Assembly: GCA_049890035.1 (NCBI GenBank)
Contig: JBMHCG010000039.1
Location: 62,001 to 126,000 of the forward strand
Reading direction: 5' to 3'
DNA from: UBA11891 sp049890035
Lineage (GTDB): Bacteria > Bacteroidota > Bacteroidia > Flavobacteriales > Flavobacteriaceae
DNA length: 64,000 bases
Shown here: one piece after another, positions 1 through 8,512 of the stretch
How the letters are laid out: every line of letters starts with the position of its first letter
Position numbering within the stretch: the first letter of the stretch is position 1
The notes under the pieces: model-generated
Seen by the model: the letters and a program-made list of their open reading frames with translations, nothing else
What the model was told of the DNA's origin: nothing
Databases searched by the model: none
Translations under genes and position numbers: made by a program

Positions 1-2383
1 TAATTTCTTGCACTGACAAACGCTGTGCGATACGATGAAACTGAAGGCTAACGATCTGTAGAATCTCATCGCGCGTCAAGGGGGAGAAAACCAAAACATC
101 ATCGATCCGGTTCAAAAATTCAGGCCGTACTTGGTGCTTGAGAAGTTCCAGCACTTTCTTTTTGGCTGTTTGTTGGGCGGTATTAAAATCTTGATGATTT
201 TCAAAAGCTATTTGAATGTGACTGCTCCCAATGTTGGAGGTCATTATAATCACGGTATTCTTAAAATCAGCAGTACGCCCTTTGTTGTCCGTCAATCGCC
301 CATCATCCAATACTTGCAGTAAGATATTGAAAGTGTCTGGGTGCGCTTTTTCAATTTCGTCTAATAAAACTACAGAATAAGGCTTTCTTCGGACGGCTTC
401 TGTCAATTGCCTGCCTTCATCATACCCAACATAGCCGGGAGGAGCTCCGATAAGACGACTAACAGCGTGGCGTTCCTGGTATTCACTCATATCAATGCGC
501 GTCAAATTATTTTCATCATCGAACAGCACTTCAGCCAATGCTTTGGCCAATTCAGTTTTACCTACGCCCGTGGTTCCTAAAAACAAGAAGCTCCCAATAG
601 GACGCTGTTGGTCTTGCAAACCGGCTCGACTCCTCCGAATAGCATCACTGACAGCTATTACAGCGGCTTCTTGGCCAATTAGCCTTTGATGCAATTGCTT
701 TTCAAGATCAAGTAACTTTTCTCGATCGCTTTGAATCATTTTTTGAACGGGAATTCCTGTCCATTTTGCCACCACTTCAGCAATGTCATCCAATTCTACT
801 TCTTCTTTGATCAATGGACTATCCACCTGTTGGTCGTTGAGTTGATTTTGTAAGCGATCCAGCTCTTCTTGTGCTATTTTCATTTTTCCGTACCGAATCT
901 CAGCAACTTGACCATAGTTGCCTTCACGCTCGGCTCGGTCTGCTTCCTGCTTGAGTTGCTCCATTTCTACTTTGACTTTTTGTATGCCATCAACGACTTT
1001 TTTTTCTTGGCTCCATTGGGTAAATATGGTGGCACGATGGTCTTTCAAATCTGCCAACTCTTTCGAGAGCGTATCGATTTTAGATGCTTCTTTTTCTCTT
1101 TTAATCGCTACCAATTCAATTTCTAATTGACGTATTTTTCGGTCTAAATCATCGAGCTCTTCAGGTTTTGAATTGATTTCCATTCGCAATTTTGCAGCGG
1201 CTTCATCCATCAGGTCAATAGCCTTATCCGGTAAAAATCGATTTGAAATATAGCGGTGGGATAGTGTCACAGCTCCCACGATAGCTTCATCTTTGATGCG
1301 AACTTTATGGTGGGTTTCGTATTTTTCTTTCAGTCCCCGTAAAATAGAGATCGCATTCTCTACAGTGGGTTCTTCAACCAAAACTTTTTGAAAGCGTCTT
1401 TCTAACGCCTTGTCTTTTTCAAAATACTTTTGGTATTCATCCAATGTCGTTGCACCAATAGCACGAAGTTCCCCGCGAGCCAGAGCCGGTTTGAGAATAT
1501 TGGCTGCATCCATCGCTCCATCACCTCCGCCAGCTCCAACCAGGGTGTGTATCTCATCAATAAACAAAAGAAGCTGTCCGTCACTTTGGGTAACTTCTTT
1601 AATTACACTTTTAAGGCGTTCCTCAAATTCTCCTTTGTATTTGGCTCCTGCAATCAATGCCCCCATATCCAATGCATACAGGGATTTATCTTTTAGATTT
1701 TCAGGAACATCACCGGCTACAATGCGATGGGCCAAACCTTCAGCAATTGCTGTTTTACCCGTTCCGGGTTCTCCCACAAGTATGGGATTGTTTTTGGTTC
1801 TCCGAGAAAGTATTTGCAACAGACGGCGAATCTCTTCATCACGTCCAATTACTGGATCCAGTTGTCCGTCCAATGCTTGCTGATTCAAATCTCGAGCATA
1901 TTTTTCCAAAGCCTGATAGCTGTCCTCGGAGGAAGAAGATGTTACTTTTTCACCCCGACGTAGCTGATTGATAGCAGCGACCAAATCTTTCCGTTTGACG
2001 CCTTGATCTTTTAATAAGCGTCCTACAGTATCGTTACCGTCATAAAGACCCAAAAGCAAATGATCTGTAGCAACAAAGTCATCCTTTTGCTTTTTAGCAA
2101 GTGTCTGGGCAGCTAGCAAAGTTTTTGAAGCCATGGGGGAAAATGAAATGTCTGTTCCCGAAACCTTTGGGAATTTCTTTAGCTCTGCTGCTATCAATTG
2201 AGTAAATAGGGACGTATTGAGTTGCAATTGTTTAGCAACATAAGGAAACACTGCTTGGTCTACCTCTTGCAACGAATTGAGTAGATGTATATTTTCTACA
2301 AATTGGTGCCCATGCTCTTGCGCTAGTTGTTGCGCCGCTTGGAGAACTTCTTGGGCCTTTAAGGTGAATTGATTGGCATTCAT
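1..2383 (-). CDS. clpB: ATP-dependent disaggregase ClpB (3' end outside window)
   Basis: ClpB is the cytoplasmic Hsp100 that extracts polypeptides from aggregates together with DnaK. The frame opens at an ATG at 2383 (MNANQFTLKAQEVL) and stays open to the window edge, giving about 794 residues of a family that is usually 860-870 long, so only the C-terminus is missing. Visible in order are the Clp N-domain (about 1-145), a first AAA+ domain with Walker A GEPGTGKT near residue 203 and Walker B LLFIDEIH, the charged coiled-coil middle domain, and a second AAA+ domain with GTTGVGKT near residue 600. The middle domain separates it from ClpA and ClpC. A repeat-rich, operator-like region lies upstream at 2461-2513. 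Confidence 0.97.
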   Translation of the reverse strand, partial: MNANQFTLKAQEVLQAAQQLAQEHGHQFVENIHLLNSLQEVDQAVFPYVAKQLQLNTSLFTQLIAAELKKFPKVSGTDISFSPMASKTLLAAQTLAKKQKDDFVATDHLLLGLYDGNDTVGRLLKDQGVKRKDLVAAINQLRRGEKVTSSSSEDSYQALEKYARDLNQQALDGQLDPVIGRDEEIRRLLQILSRRTKNNPILVGEPGTGKTAIAEGLAHRIVAGDVPENLKDKSLYALDMGALIAGAKYKGEFEERLKSVIKEVTQSDGQLLLFIDEIHTLVGAGGGDGAMDAANILKPALARGELRAIGATTLDEYQKYFEKDKALERRFQKVLVEEPTVENAISILRGLKEKYETHHKVRIKDEAIVGAVTLSHRYISNRFLPDKAIDLMDEAAAKLRMEINSKPEELDDLDRKIRQLEIELVAIKREKEASKIDTLSKELADLKDHRATIFTQWSQEKKVVDGIQKVKVEMEQLKQEADRAEREGNYGQVAEIRYGKMKIAQEELDRLQNQLNDQQVDSPLIKEEVELDDIAEVVAKWTGIPVQKMIQSDREKLLDLEKQLHQRLIGQEAAVIAVSDAIRRSRAGLQDQQRPIGSFLFLGTTGVGKTELAKALAEVLFDDENNLTRIDMSEYQERHAVSRLIGAPPGYVGYDEGRQLTEAVRRKPYSVVLLDEIEKAHPDTFNILLQVLDDGRLTDNKGRTADFKNTVIIMTSNIGSSHIQIAFENHQDFNTAQQTAKKKVLELLKHQVRPEFLNRIDDVLVFSPLTRDEILQIVSLQFHRIAQRLSVQEI

Positions 2384-2460
2384 ACTTTTTTTTGATGGCA
2401 TGTTCAAAAGTCGTACCCATCAAAATACACGTCATAACGACAGAATAAATTCTTTTTTTA

Positions 2461-2513
2461 GTGACGATATGACAGTATTGCCAAGTGACAATGTTTTGCA
2501 TTGTTTGTGTCAC
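2461..2513. promoter_or_regulatory. Clustered inverted repeats upstream of clpB
   Basis: Four GTGAC/GTCAC-type half sites lie 78-130 bases upstream of the clpB start. GTGACA (2485-2490) and TGTCAC (2508-2513) bracket a second nested inverted repeat, ACAATG (2488-2493) and CATTGT (2499-2504). Two more half sites, GTGACG (2461-2466) and TGACAG (2470-2475), lie beside TGCCAA (2479-2484). On the clpB sense strand this reads as TGTCAC, TTGGCA, CTGTCA and CGTCAC in a row. The arrangement suggests a regulator or sigma-factor binding region for heat-shock control of clpB. The site is seen directly; its role is inferred. Confidence 0.45.
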
Positions 2514-2659
2514 TCGGCAGCTATATATCCATTTTGATTACGATTGAAAAGAAAGTAAAAAATAGTATGATTTTTTCTTACACATAAAACGGAAAATTAA
2601 GATTACATAAATTCGATGAATTCCTAGTTACAGGAATCAATAACCCGAATGGAATTACT

Positions 2660-2667
2660 TATTTTTG
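2660..2667 (+). promoter_or_regulatory. -7 promoter element of glyA
   Basis: TATTTTTG matches the Bacteroidota -7 consensus TAnnTTTG and ends 14 bases before the glyA ATG at 2682. Because it lies inside the longer possible reading frame that opens at 2649, it also argues that the shorter start is the real one. No good -33 TTTG is visible. Confidence 0.55.
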
Positions 2668-2681
2668 TCAAAATTTTTAAT

Positions 2682-3956
2682 ATGCAGCGAGATACAGCCG
2701 TTTTTGAATTAATTAAAGTAGAAGAAACACGCCAATTGAATGGCATCGAGTTAATTGCCTCTGAAAATTTTACAAGTCCAGCCGTGATGGAAGCATGCGG
2801 TTCTGTTTTGACCAACAAATATGCTGAAGGCTACCCGGGAAAACGCTACTATGGGGGCTGTGAAGTTGTCGATCAGGTGGAACAGTTGGCGATAGATCGA
2901 GCTAAAGAATTGTTTGGTGCAGCCTATGCTAATGTGCAACCCCATTCGGGGTCCCAGGCGAATACAGCTGTTTTTCACGCCTTTTTAAAACCTGGTGACA
3001 AAATACTAGGTTTTGACCTATCGCATGGGGGGCATTTGACACATGGTTCACCTGTCAATTTTTCTGGACGATTGTACAAAGCTCATTTTTATGGCGTGCA
3101 AGAAGAAACAGGTCGTTTGGATTATGATGCCATTCGAAAAATTGCCATAAAAGTACAACCCCAAATGATTATTGCAGGGGCTTCTGCCTATTCGAGAGAT
3201 ATTAATTTTGCTGTTTTTCGATCCATAGCAGATGAAGTTGGTGCTTTTTTATTAGCCGATATTTCTCATCCTTCAGGTATGATTGCTACGGGTTTGTTGT
3301 CCGATCCCATTCCCCATTGCCATGTAGTAACCACAACCACCCATAAAACTCTCCGTGGACCGCGCGGTGGACTGATCTTAATGGGAACTGATTTTGACAA
3401 TCCCTTTGGATTGAAATTAAAGAATGGAACGGTTCGTAAAATGTCACATTTACTAGACATGGCTGTATTTCCTGGAAATCAAGGCGGTCCATTGATGCAT
3501 GTAATCGCTGCAAAAGCAATTGCTTTTGGCGAATGTTTGGATCCTGGGTTTAAAACCTATGTTGAACAAGTGCGTGACAATGCGCAGGCGATGGCTGCTG
3601 CATTCGTTTCTCGCGGCTACCACTTGATTTCCGGAGGAACCGATAATCATCTGATGTTGATTGATCTTCGTAATAAAAACATCACTGGAAAAGCGGCAGA
3701 AGAAGCGCTTGTAAAAGCCGATATAACGGCCAATAAAAACATGGTCCCTTTTGATGATAAATCCCCTTTTGTGACCTCGGGAATTCGAGTAGGTACTGCC
3801 GCTATCACCACACGTGGACTAAAAGCAGCCGATATGGAAACGATTGTTTCATTGATAGACCGTGTGATTACAAACGATCAAGATGTTCAGGTTCTTGAAC
3901 GGGTTGCTAATGAAGTGCACCAGTTGATGGCAAGTCGACCCTTGTTTGTGGACTAA
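2682..3956 (+). CDS. glyA: Serine hydroxymethyltransferase
   Basis: This cytosolic PLP enzyme converts serine and tetrahydrofolate to glycine and 5,10-methylene-tetrahydrofolate, the main source of one-carbon units. The protein has 424 residues, the normal size. The N-terminal block holds GIELIASENFTS and the PGKRYYGG loop. The PLP lysine is about residue 222, in a TTTTHKTLRGPRGG block, and the glycine-rich PGNQGGPLMH segment follows. I chose the ATG at 2682 (MQRDTAVF) over an in-frame start at 2649, because the longer version would translate through the -7 element and adds a tail not seen in the family. The last four bases overlap the stop of the convergent thioesterase gene. Confidence 0.97.
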   Translation: MQRDTAVFELIKVEETRQLNGIELIASENFTSPAVMEACGSVLTNKYAEGYPGKRYYGGCEVVDQVEQLAIDRAKELFGAAYANVQPHSGSQANTAVFHAFLKPGDKILGFDLSHGGHLTHGSPVNFSGRLYKAHFYGVQEETGRLDYDAIRKIAIKVQPQMIIAGASAYSRDINFAVFRSIADEVGAFLLADISHPSGMIATGLLSDPIPHCHVVTTTTHKTLRGPRGGLILMGTDFDNPFGLKLKNGTVRKMSHLLDMAVFPGNQGGPLMHVIAAKAIAFGECLDPGFKTYVEQVRDNAQAMAAAFVSRGYHLISGGTDNHLMLIDLRNKNITGKAAEEALVKADITANKNMVPFDDKSPFVTSGIRVGTAAITTRGLKAADMETIVSLIDRVITNDQDVQVLERVANEVHQLMASRPLFVD

Positions 3957-4369
3957 TTTATCGTCCCTTTGAGTAGAAGTTCTTGTAGCCTTTTGGGTAC
4001 CGTTATCAATTTGCGACTCGATAACTCAATATAGCACCAGGAAGTTGTGCATTGAACCAATAGTTCTCCCGTGCTGGCATTACGTATGGCTACGTACCTC
4101 TCTGAAAGCGGACCTCGCATGGTTTTCACCCGAGTACTAATGTGCAATTGCTCACCTAAAAAAGCGGGTTTCTTGTATTCAATAAAATGATTTCGAACGA
4201 CCCATACACCTTCTATTTCAGAAAGGGAGGCGGTCAGTGCATTCCAATGTGCTTTGGCGACTTCTTGGACCCAATACAGGTATTGCACATTGTTAACATG
4301 ATTCAGTCCGTCAATATGATCTGAAGTAACCAGTACTTCCATCTCATATTGCTTATTGTTTGTCTTCAT
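3953..4369 (-). CDS. Acyl-CoA thioesterase, hot-dog fold (YbgC/4HBT family)
   Basis: A 138-residue protein of the 4-hydroxybenzoyl-CoA thioesterase superfamily, expected to hydrolyse acyl-CoA or acyl-ACP thioesters in the cytoplasm; the true substrate cannot be told from sequence. The signature is DHIDGLNHVNNVQYLYW near the N-terminus, which carries the usual Asp and HVNN residues, followed by FIEYKKPAFLGEQL typical of the fold. I take the ATG at 4369 (MKTNNKQY); a longer frame starts with TTG at 4384. The start overlaps the 3' end of the upstream cyclotransferase-like gene by 17 bases, so the two are probably co-transcribed and coupled. The 3' end overlaps glyA by four bases. Confidence 0.85.
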   Translation of the reverse strand: MKTNNKQYEMEVLVTSDHIDGLNHVNNVQYLYWVQEVAKAHWNALTASLSEIEGVWVVRNHFIEYKKPAFLGEQLHISTRVKTMRGPLSERYVAIRNASTGELLVQCTTSWCYIELSSRKLITVPKRLQELLLKGTIN

Positions 4370-5384
4370 AGATTGCCACTTCAAAAAGGGTATTCCACAA
4401 TTTACCGGTTATAAAAAATGTCTTTCTTTGGGGGTGGTAGGCTATCCCATTGAGGACTTCTGCTTTCGGGTTGTTTCTAAGTTTTTCGCGCAAACCTGTA
4501 AAATCAACAACCCCTTCAACAGCACCTGTTTTGGGTTGAATAACAACAGCTACATCTTTCTGGAATTGGTAGGTATTGGCGTAAATTAAACCTTCGGCCC
4601 ATTCCAATTCATTGATTTTATTGACAGGATTGCTTGGAGTCATCACCTGGATTTTCCCTTTTTCTTCAAAAGTTTCTGGATTCAACAACCAAATTTGATG
4701 CGTTCCATCAGACTTGTACAAATTCGATGAATCGTGACACAGTCCCCAACCTTCTTTACTTTTTTGATAAGCAAACGTGTTTTCCATTTGAAGTGTTTCT
4801 TTATCGTAAACAAATCCCATATTTGCTTTCCAGGTAAGCTGAATGACGTGATCGTTTACTAGGGTTAAACCCTCTCCAAAATATACTTGATCCAGCTTTT
4901 GCTCTTTTATAAGATCCCCAGATTGGTACGCTATTTTCCGGATCGAAGAGCGTCCCTTAAGACCCGTACTTTCATACAATATATCGCCATCAAACTCAAG
5001 TCCTTGGGTGTAGGCGTTAGCATCGTGTGGAAATTGATTGATGATTCGATAGCGTAGTAGTTTTGGTTTTTCTGAGGCATAAATCCAAAAATCCTTCGAG
5101 AAAGTAAATGGTCCTGTATCGGTATAAACGGTGGCTTTTAATTGATGCTTGCCCAATGGGAATTGAGTGAGGGGTAGGGGTGCCTTTACAATCTTTTCTC
5201 CAATTTGATAGCGAATTGAATCAAGGTTGGTATTTTGTGGTATTTTCAATTGAAAAAGCAAACTGTCTTTTTGCGTTGGCTTTTTAGCACTGGCATTGAT
5301 TTTTAGCTGGGCATTGAATTCTTTTTTACCATCACATTTCAAGGCTATTAATGCGATACTAAAAACAATAAGGGGTTTGTACAT
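4353..5384 (-). CDS. Glutaminyl-peptide cyclotransferase-like lipoprotein
   Basis: A 343-residue member of the plant-type glutamine cyclotransferase family, which forms N-terminal pyroglutamate and folds as a five-bladed propeller. The start at 5384 gives a short hydrophobic leader followed by a cysteine (ALIALKC, then DGKKE), a loose lipobox that suggests export and membrane anchoring. An N-terminal domain of about 90 residues precedes the catalytic part, which begins near QFPHDANAYTQGLEF and contains the family blocks YESTGLKGRSS, ELEWAEGLIYAN and NGIAYHP. A longer frame opening upstream has no start that fits the family and would overlap the ffs promoter. It is followed by the thioesterase gene with a small overlap. 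Confidence 0.88.
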   Translation of the reverse strand: MYKPLIVFSIALIALKCDGKKEFNAQLKINASAKKPTQKDSLLFQLKIPQNTNLDSIRYQIGEKIVKAPLPLTQFPLGKHQLKATVYTDTGPFTFSKDFWIYASEKPKLLRYRIINQFPHDANAYTQGLEFDGDILYESTGLKGRSSIRKIAYQSGDLIKEQKLDQVYFGEGLTLVNDHVIQLTWKANMGFVYDKETLQMENTFAYQKSKEGWGLCHDSSNLYKSDGTHQIWLLNPETFEEKGKIQVMTPSNPVNKINELEWAEGLIYANTYQFQKDVAVVIQPKTGAVEGVVDFTGLREKLRNNPKAEVLNGIAYHPQRKTFFITGKLWNTLFEVAIYEDKQ

Positions 5385-5453
5385 GCTGCAATATTTACTT
5401 TGCCAATTTATAAAATTAAGTTTCACAAGACTAGACAAGAGCGACAGAAGTTC

Positions 5454-5461
5454 TATATTTG
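5454..5461 (+). promoter_or_regulatory. -7 promoter element of ffs
   Basis: TATATTTG fits TAnnTTTG exactly and is followed, after four bases, by the first paired base of the SRP RNA stem at 5466. The RNA end therefore calibrates the spacing between this element and the transcription start in this genome. No clear -33 element is visible. Confidence 0.65.
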
Positions 5462-5465
5462 CAGC

Positions 5466-5562
5466 GGGCAAGTTCTGCACAACCAGCTCCTGCCGAATCC
5501 CCCCAGGGCGGGAACGCAGCAAGGGTAGGCGGTTGTAGCGGTGTGATGCGGGTCGCTTGCCC
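5466..5562 (+). ncRNA. ffs: Small bacterial signal recognition particle RNA (4.5S-like)
   Basis: The RNA scaffolds Ffh in the signal recognition particle. The ends pair perfectly: GGGCAAG at 5466-5472 with CTTGCCC at 5556-5562. The centre carries the conserved domain IV bulge and loop sequence, CCCAGGGCGGGAACGCAGCA followed by AGGGTA, which binds the Ffh M domain. A run of seven T (5563-5569) directly after the closing stem would act with it as a terminator. The length, about 97 bases, is normal for the small bacterial type. The SDR coding region starts at 5570, immediately after the T-run. Confidence 0.92.
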
Positions 5563-5569
5563 TTTTTTT

Positions 5570-6376
5570 ATGGGCAAAACGATCGTCATTACAGGAGCTT
5601 CATCTGGCTTGGGCAAAGCCACAGCCGAGTATTTAAGTCATCAAGGTCATCGTGTTATCGGCACCTGTCGGGAGCCCAAAAACTATGAAACGCCTGCGGA
5701 CTATTCCCTTCAAGCATTGGATGTCTCAGACTCGTCCAGTATTGCTGCTTTCGTCGCTTCGTTGCAACAAAATAAATGCTTCCCAGATGTTCTTATCAAC
5801 AACGCTGGTGTTGGTATCACAGGACCCGCAGAAGAGATTGCACTATCGGAGATGCGAGCCCATTTTGAAACCAATTTTTTTGGCCCTATTGACTTGATTC
5901 AAAGATTGATTCCTGTACTTCGGAAATCGAAATCTGCCTACATCATAAACATTACTTCAATAGCCGCTTATTCTGGATTGCCTTTTCGTAGTATCTACTC
6001 CGCTTCAAAAGGTGCTTTTTCATTGTTTTCAGAAGCCTTGCGGATGGAGTTGAAAAAATCAAACATAGCAGTTACAACCGTTGCTCCAGGAGACTATGCC
6101 ACAGATATCGCATCAAGACGGCACCACGCAGCTGTATTACCCGATTCGCCTTATAAAACATCTTATGGTGAAGCTTTGGCGACAATGGATGCGCACGTTA
6201 ATACAGGGAGTGATCCTTTGATTATTGCACAACTGATCGCAACTATACTTTCGAAGAAAGAACCTCACGTGCATCATTTGTCTGGGCAATGGCTCCAAAA
6301 ATTCTCCGTATTTTTAAAAGGCATTTTACCCAGTCGTTGGTACGAAAAATTGCTCATGAATCATTACAACCTCTAA
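5570..6376 (+). CDS. Short-chain dehydrogenase/reductase
   Basis: A 268-residue classical SDR, an NAD(P)-dependent oxidoreductase with unknown substrate. It shows the cofactor motif TGASSGLG near the N-terminus, NNAGVG, the catalytic serine in NITSIAAYSG, and YSASK with Tyr at about 143 and Lys at about 147. The start at 5570 (MGKTIVITGASSG) places the first strand where the family has it. In-frame codons further upstream would run through the SRP RNA gene and are rejected. There is no room for an independent promoter or ribosome binding site between ffs and this start, so expression must come from read-through of ffs or a promoter inside it. Confidence 0.93.
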   Translation: MGKTIVITGASSGLGKATAEYLSHQGHRVIGTCREPKNYETPADYSLQALDVSDSSSIAAFVASLQQNKCFPDVLINNAGVGITGPAEEIALSEMRAHFETNFFGPIDLIQRLIPVLRKSKSAYIINITSIAAYSGLPFRSIYSASKGAFSLFSEALRMELKKSNIAVTTVAPGDYATDIASRRHHAAVLPDSPYKTSYGEALATMDAHVNTGSDPLIIAQLIATILSKKEPHVHHLSGQWLQKFSVFLKGILPSRWYEKLLMNHYNL

Positions 6377-6389
6377 TAACTCACTTTTT

Positions 6390-7043
6390 ATGAAATTTTT
6401 TATAGACACTGCCAATCTAGAACAAATCAAAGAAGCGCAAGATATGGGGATTCTTGATGGGGTGACGACCAATCCCTCATTGATGGCCAAAGAAGGGATC
6501 ACTGGAAAAGATAATATCCTGCAACACTATTTGGACATCTGCCAGGCAGTGTCGGGGGATGTCTCTGCCGAAGTAATTTCTGTTGATTTTGATGGAATGG
6601 TGAAAGAAGGAGCCGAGCTGGCTGCCTTGCATCCTCAAATTGTTGTTAAGATTCCCATGATTAAAGAAGGGGTTAAAGCATTGCGGCACTTTTCATCCCA
6701 AGGGATCAAAACCAATTGTACCCTTGTATTCTCCTCGGGCCAAGCCTTACTCGCTGCCAAAGCAGGTGCTACGTATGTGTCTCCTTTCATCGGCCGGTTG
6801 GATGATATCGGATTTGACGGGATGGAACTTATAGAGGAAATACGTCTCATTTATGACAATTATGCTTTCGAAACCGAGATACTGGCTGCATCGATTCGTC
6901 ACACTCGCCATTTGATTGCCTGTGCGCAAGTGGGTGCTGATGTCATGACGGGTCCACTGAATGCAATTACGGGCTTGTTAAACCATCCTTTGACTGACAA
7001 AGGACTTGCACAATTTCTCGCGGATCATAAAAAAGGAAATTAG
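6390..7043 (+). CDS. Transaldolase-like protein (fructose-6-phosphate aldolase/TalC family)
   Basis: A 217-residue member of the short transaldolase family, TIM-barrel class I aldolases that act on sugar phosphates in the cytoplasm. The Schiff-base lysine is about residue 87 in VVKIPM. The N-terminal MKFFIDTANLEQIK, the GVTTNPSL loop and SPFIGRLDD are family hallmarks. Members of this size include both true transaldolases and fructose-6-phosphate aldolases, and sequence alone does not separate them here. It lies 13 bases after the SDR gene in the same direction, so they are probably co-transcribed. Its stop overlaps that of the convergent lipoprotein gene by four bases. Confidence 0.92.
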   Translation: MKFFIDTANLEQIKEAQDMGILDGVTTNPSLMAKEGITGKDNILQHYLDICQAVSGDVSAEVISVDFDGMVKEGAELAALHPQIVVKIPMIKEGVKALRHFSSQGIKTNCTLVFSSGQALLAAKAGATYVSPFIGRLDDIGFDGMELIEEIRLIYDNYAFETEILAASIRHTRHLIACAQVGADVMTGPLNAITGLLNHPLTDKGLAQFLADHKKGN

Positions 7044-8404
7044 AGCTCGGATTCAAAATCAGCCTCCATCATATTGGCGAATCCGTTACGTATAAAACCT
7101 TGACTGTCGATGACAATGGTTTTATTCAATAGCGTGATCACCCACTTTTTACTGCCCATTCCAAAATCAACCAACCCGTATTGGTCCTTGAGATCCATTT
7201 CCATCATTTTATATACTTCCAGGGCAATCGGATTCAGCGGTTGAATAGAAATCCCAACAAAACGGTATTGTGGGTGTTTTTTTTCTAATACCCGAACTTT
7301 TTCCAAGGTTGATTTGAAGTGATTCATTTGCGTTTGCGACCAGAAGTACAGCACTGTTGGCTGTGAAAAAAAGGAATTACTGCTAACCAGCTCCAATGCT
7401 GTGTTTTGAAGAAGAATTTCTGGAAGTATTTTACCCTTTTCCATCTGATTGATATCTTCATGGAGGGTGGTAATTTCTTCTAAATAAGAAGAGGAGGTAT
7501 TAATATCAAAATAATATTCCAAGAATTTGTCATGGTTGAGGTGATTCCCAAAATTGAGAAGTTCCTCATAAGCTACTGCACGGGCCAAATTATTTCTTAC
7601 CAACTGCCCTTTGACGGAATTTTGAATGATTTGTAAACGTCTTAAATTATAATCGGTTCGTTGCCGCGCCGCTAAATAATTTTCTCCTTTTTGAAGGGCC
7701 TCTCGATTGAGAAAATTCATCAGGTAAGAAATATAGGGTTCAAAAAAAGCCAAATCATTTTCACCATAATTTAAGTACTTCCGATAACCGAAAAAACGTT
7801 GTTTTTGTAAGGAGTCCCATTGGGAACCGCGTAATAAAGCATACCGCTCTCTAATCCCAGCATAGGCATATACATAGGCTGCTTGCGTGAGTTTTTGAGC
7901 CAATGGAGTCAGCCCATTCATTGAATCCATAAATCGCCAACGCTCTTTTTTGTGTTGAACTAAGGAGTCAATTTTAGACTTGAAAATATCCGCTGACTGC
8001 GCGTATTGCGAACTGATGAAATTGTTTTCTTCTTCTATCGTTAGTCGTATATCTGACAAGAAATTATTTTTACTCGCACCCCGTCCTGAAAAAAAGAGTG
8101 ATTCTTGAAAATCAGAGGTATTAAAACGCAACCACAAACTGTCTCCTGGTTCAATAAGTAGGGAAGTGAACTCGGGAATGTGCTCCAACTTATAAACCCC
8201 AGGAGGTAACGAATCGTACTGTCTAAAAAAACGTTGGGAATTTTTTAAATGGAAAGTATCAACTTTTCGGTTGCCATAATAAAGATTGGCATATGAAGAA
8301 GAGGGATTAATTATTTGACCGCCAAGAAAAACAGTTCTGTTTTCTATTGGCGTGCAACCTATGAAAACCAAAACCAATAAAAAAAGACTGTAGCTGCGTA
8401 TCAT
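7040..8404 (-). CDS. Lipoprotein with a thioredoxin-like domain lacking CXXC
   Basis: A 454-residue predicted lipoprotein: MIRSYSLFLLVLVFIGC is a hydrophobic leader ending in a lipobox (FIGC). The N-terminal part resembles the beta-rich domain seen before TlpA-like domains in Bacteroidota. A long alpha-helical middle follows. The last 120 residues have a thioredoxin-like pattern (TVLYFWSQTQMNH, then YRFVGISIQ and a VIDSQGFI strand). Where TlpA/ResA has WCxxC this protein has SQTQM, so it cannot be a dithiol oxidoreductase and may be a binding or structural module. The ATG at 8404 is chosen over a TTG at 8434 because of the leader and a -7 element directly upstream. Confidence 0.7.
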   Translation of the reverse strand: MIRSYSLFLLVLVFIGCTPIENRTVFLGGQIINPSSSYANLYYGNRKVDTFHLKNSQRFFRQYDSLPPGVYKLEHIPEFTSLLIEPGDSLWLRFNTSDFQESLFFSGRGASKNNFLSDIRLTIEEENNFISSQYAQSADIFKSKIDSLVQHKKERWRFMDSMNGLTPLAQKLTQAAYVYAYAGIRERYALLRGSQWDSLQKQRFFGYRKYLNYGENDLAFFEPYISYLMNFLNREALQKGENYLAARQRTDYNLRRLQIIQNSVKGQLVRNNLARAVAYEELLNFGNHLNHDKFLEYYFDINTSSSYLEEITTLHEDINQMEKGKILPEILLQNTALELVSSNSFFSQPTVLYFWSQTQMNHFKSTLEKVRVLEKKHPQYRFVGISIQPLNPIALEVYKMMEMDLKDQYGLVDFGMGSKKWVITLLNKTIVIDSQGFIRNGFANMMEADFESEL

Positions 8405-8409
8405 GCAAT

Positions 8410-8417
8410 CAAAAGTA
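8410..8417 (-). promoter_or_regulatory. -7 promoter element of the CXXC-less lipoprotein gene
   Basis: On the minus strand this reads TACTTTTG (TAnnTTTG) and ends only five bases before the ATG at 8404. With the spacing calibrated at ffs, transcription would begin about one base before the start codon, giving an essentially leaderless mRNA. Confidence 0.5.
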
Positions 8418-8486
8418 CTGGATGTTGAAAACAATTCGACGTTAAATGACTGTTAAAAAAACAGCTGATGAGCAAATGTTTTTTGG

Positions 8487-8494
8487 TATTTTTG
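8487..8494 (+). promoter_or_regulatory. -7 promoter element of the ABC-F gene
   Basis: TATTTTTG (TAnnTTTG) ends 18 bases before the ATG at 8513. It lies inside a longer possible frame that opens at 8468, which supports the later start. Confidence 0.55.
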
Positions 8495-8512
8495 CGCTTT
8501 AAAATTTCAACT

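Noticed and set aside
5459..5569. N-terminal extension of the SDR protein
   Set aside because: The region is the SRP RNA gene with its perfect closing stem; the SDR family starts at the MGKTIVITG segment.
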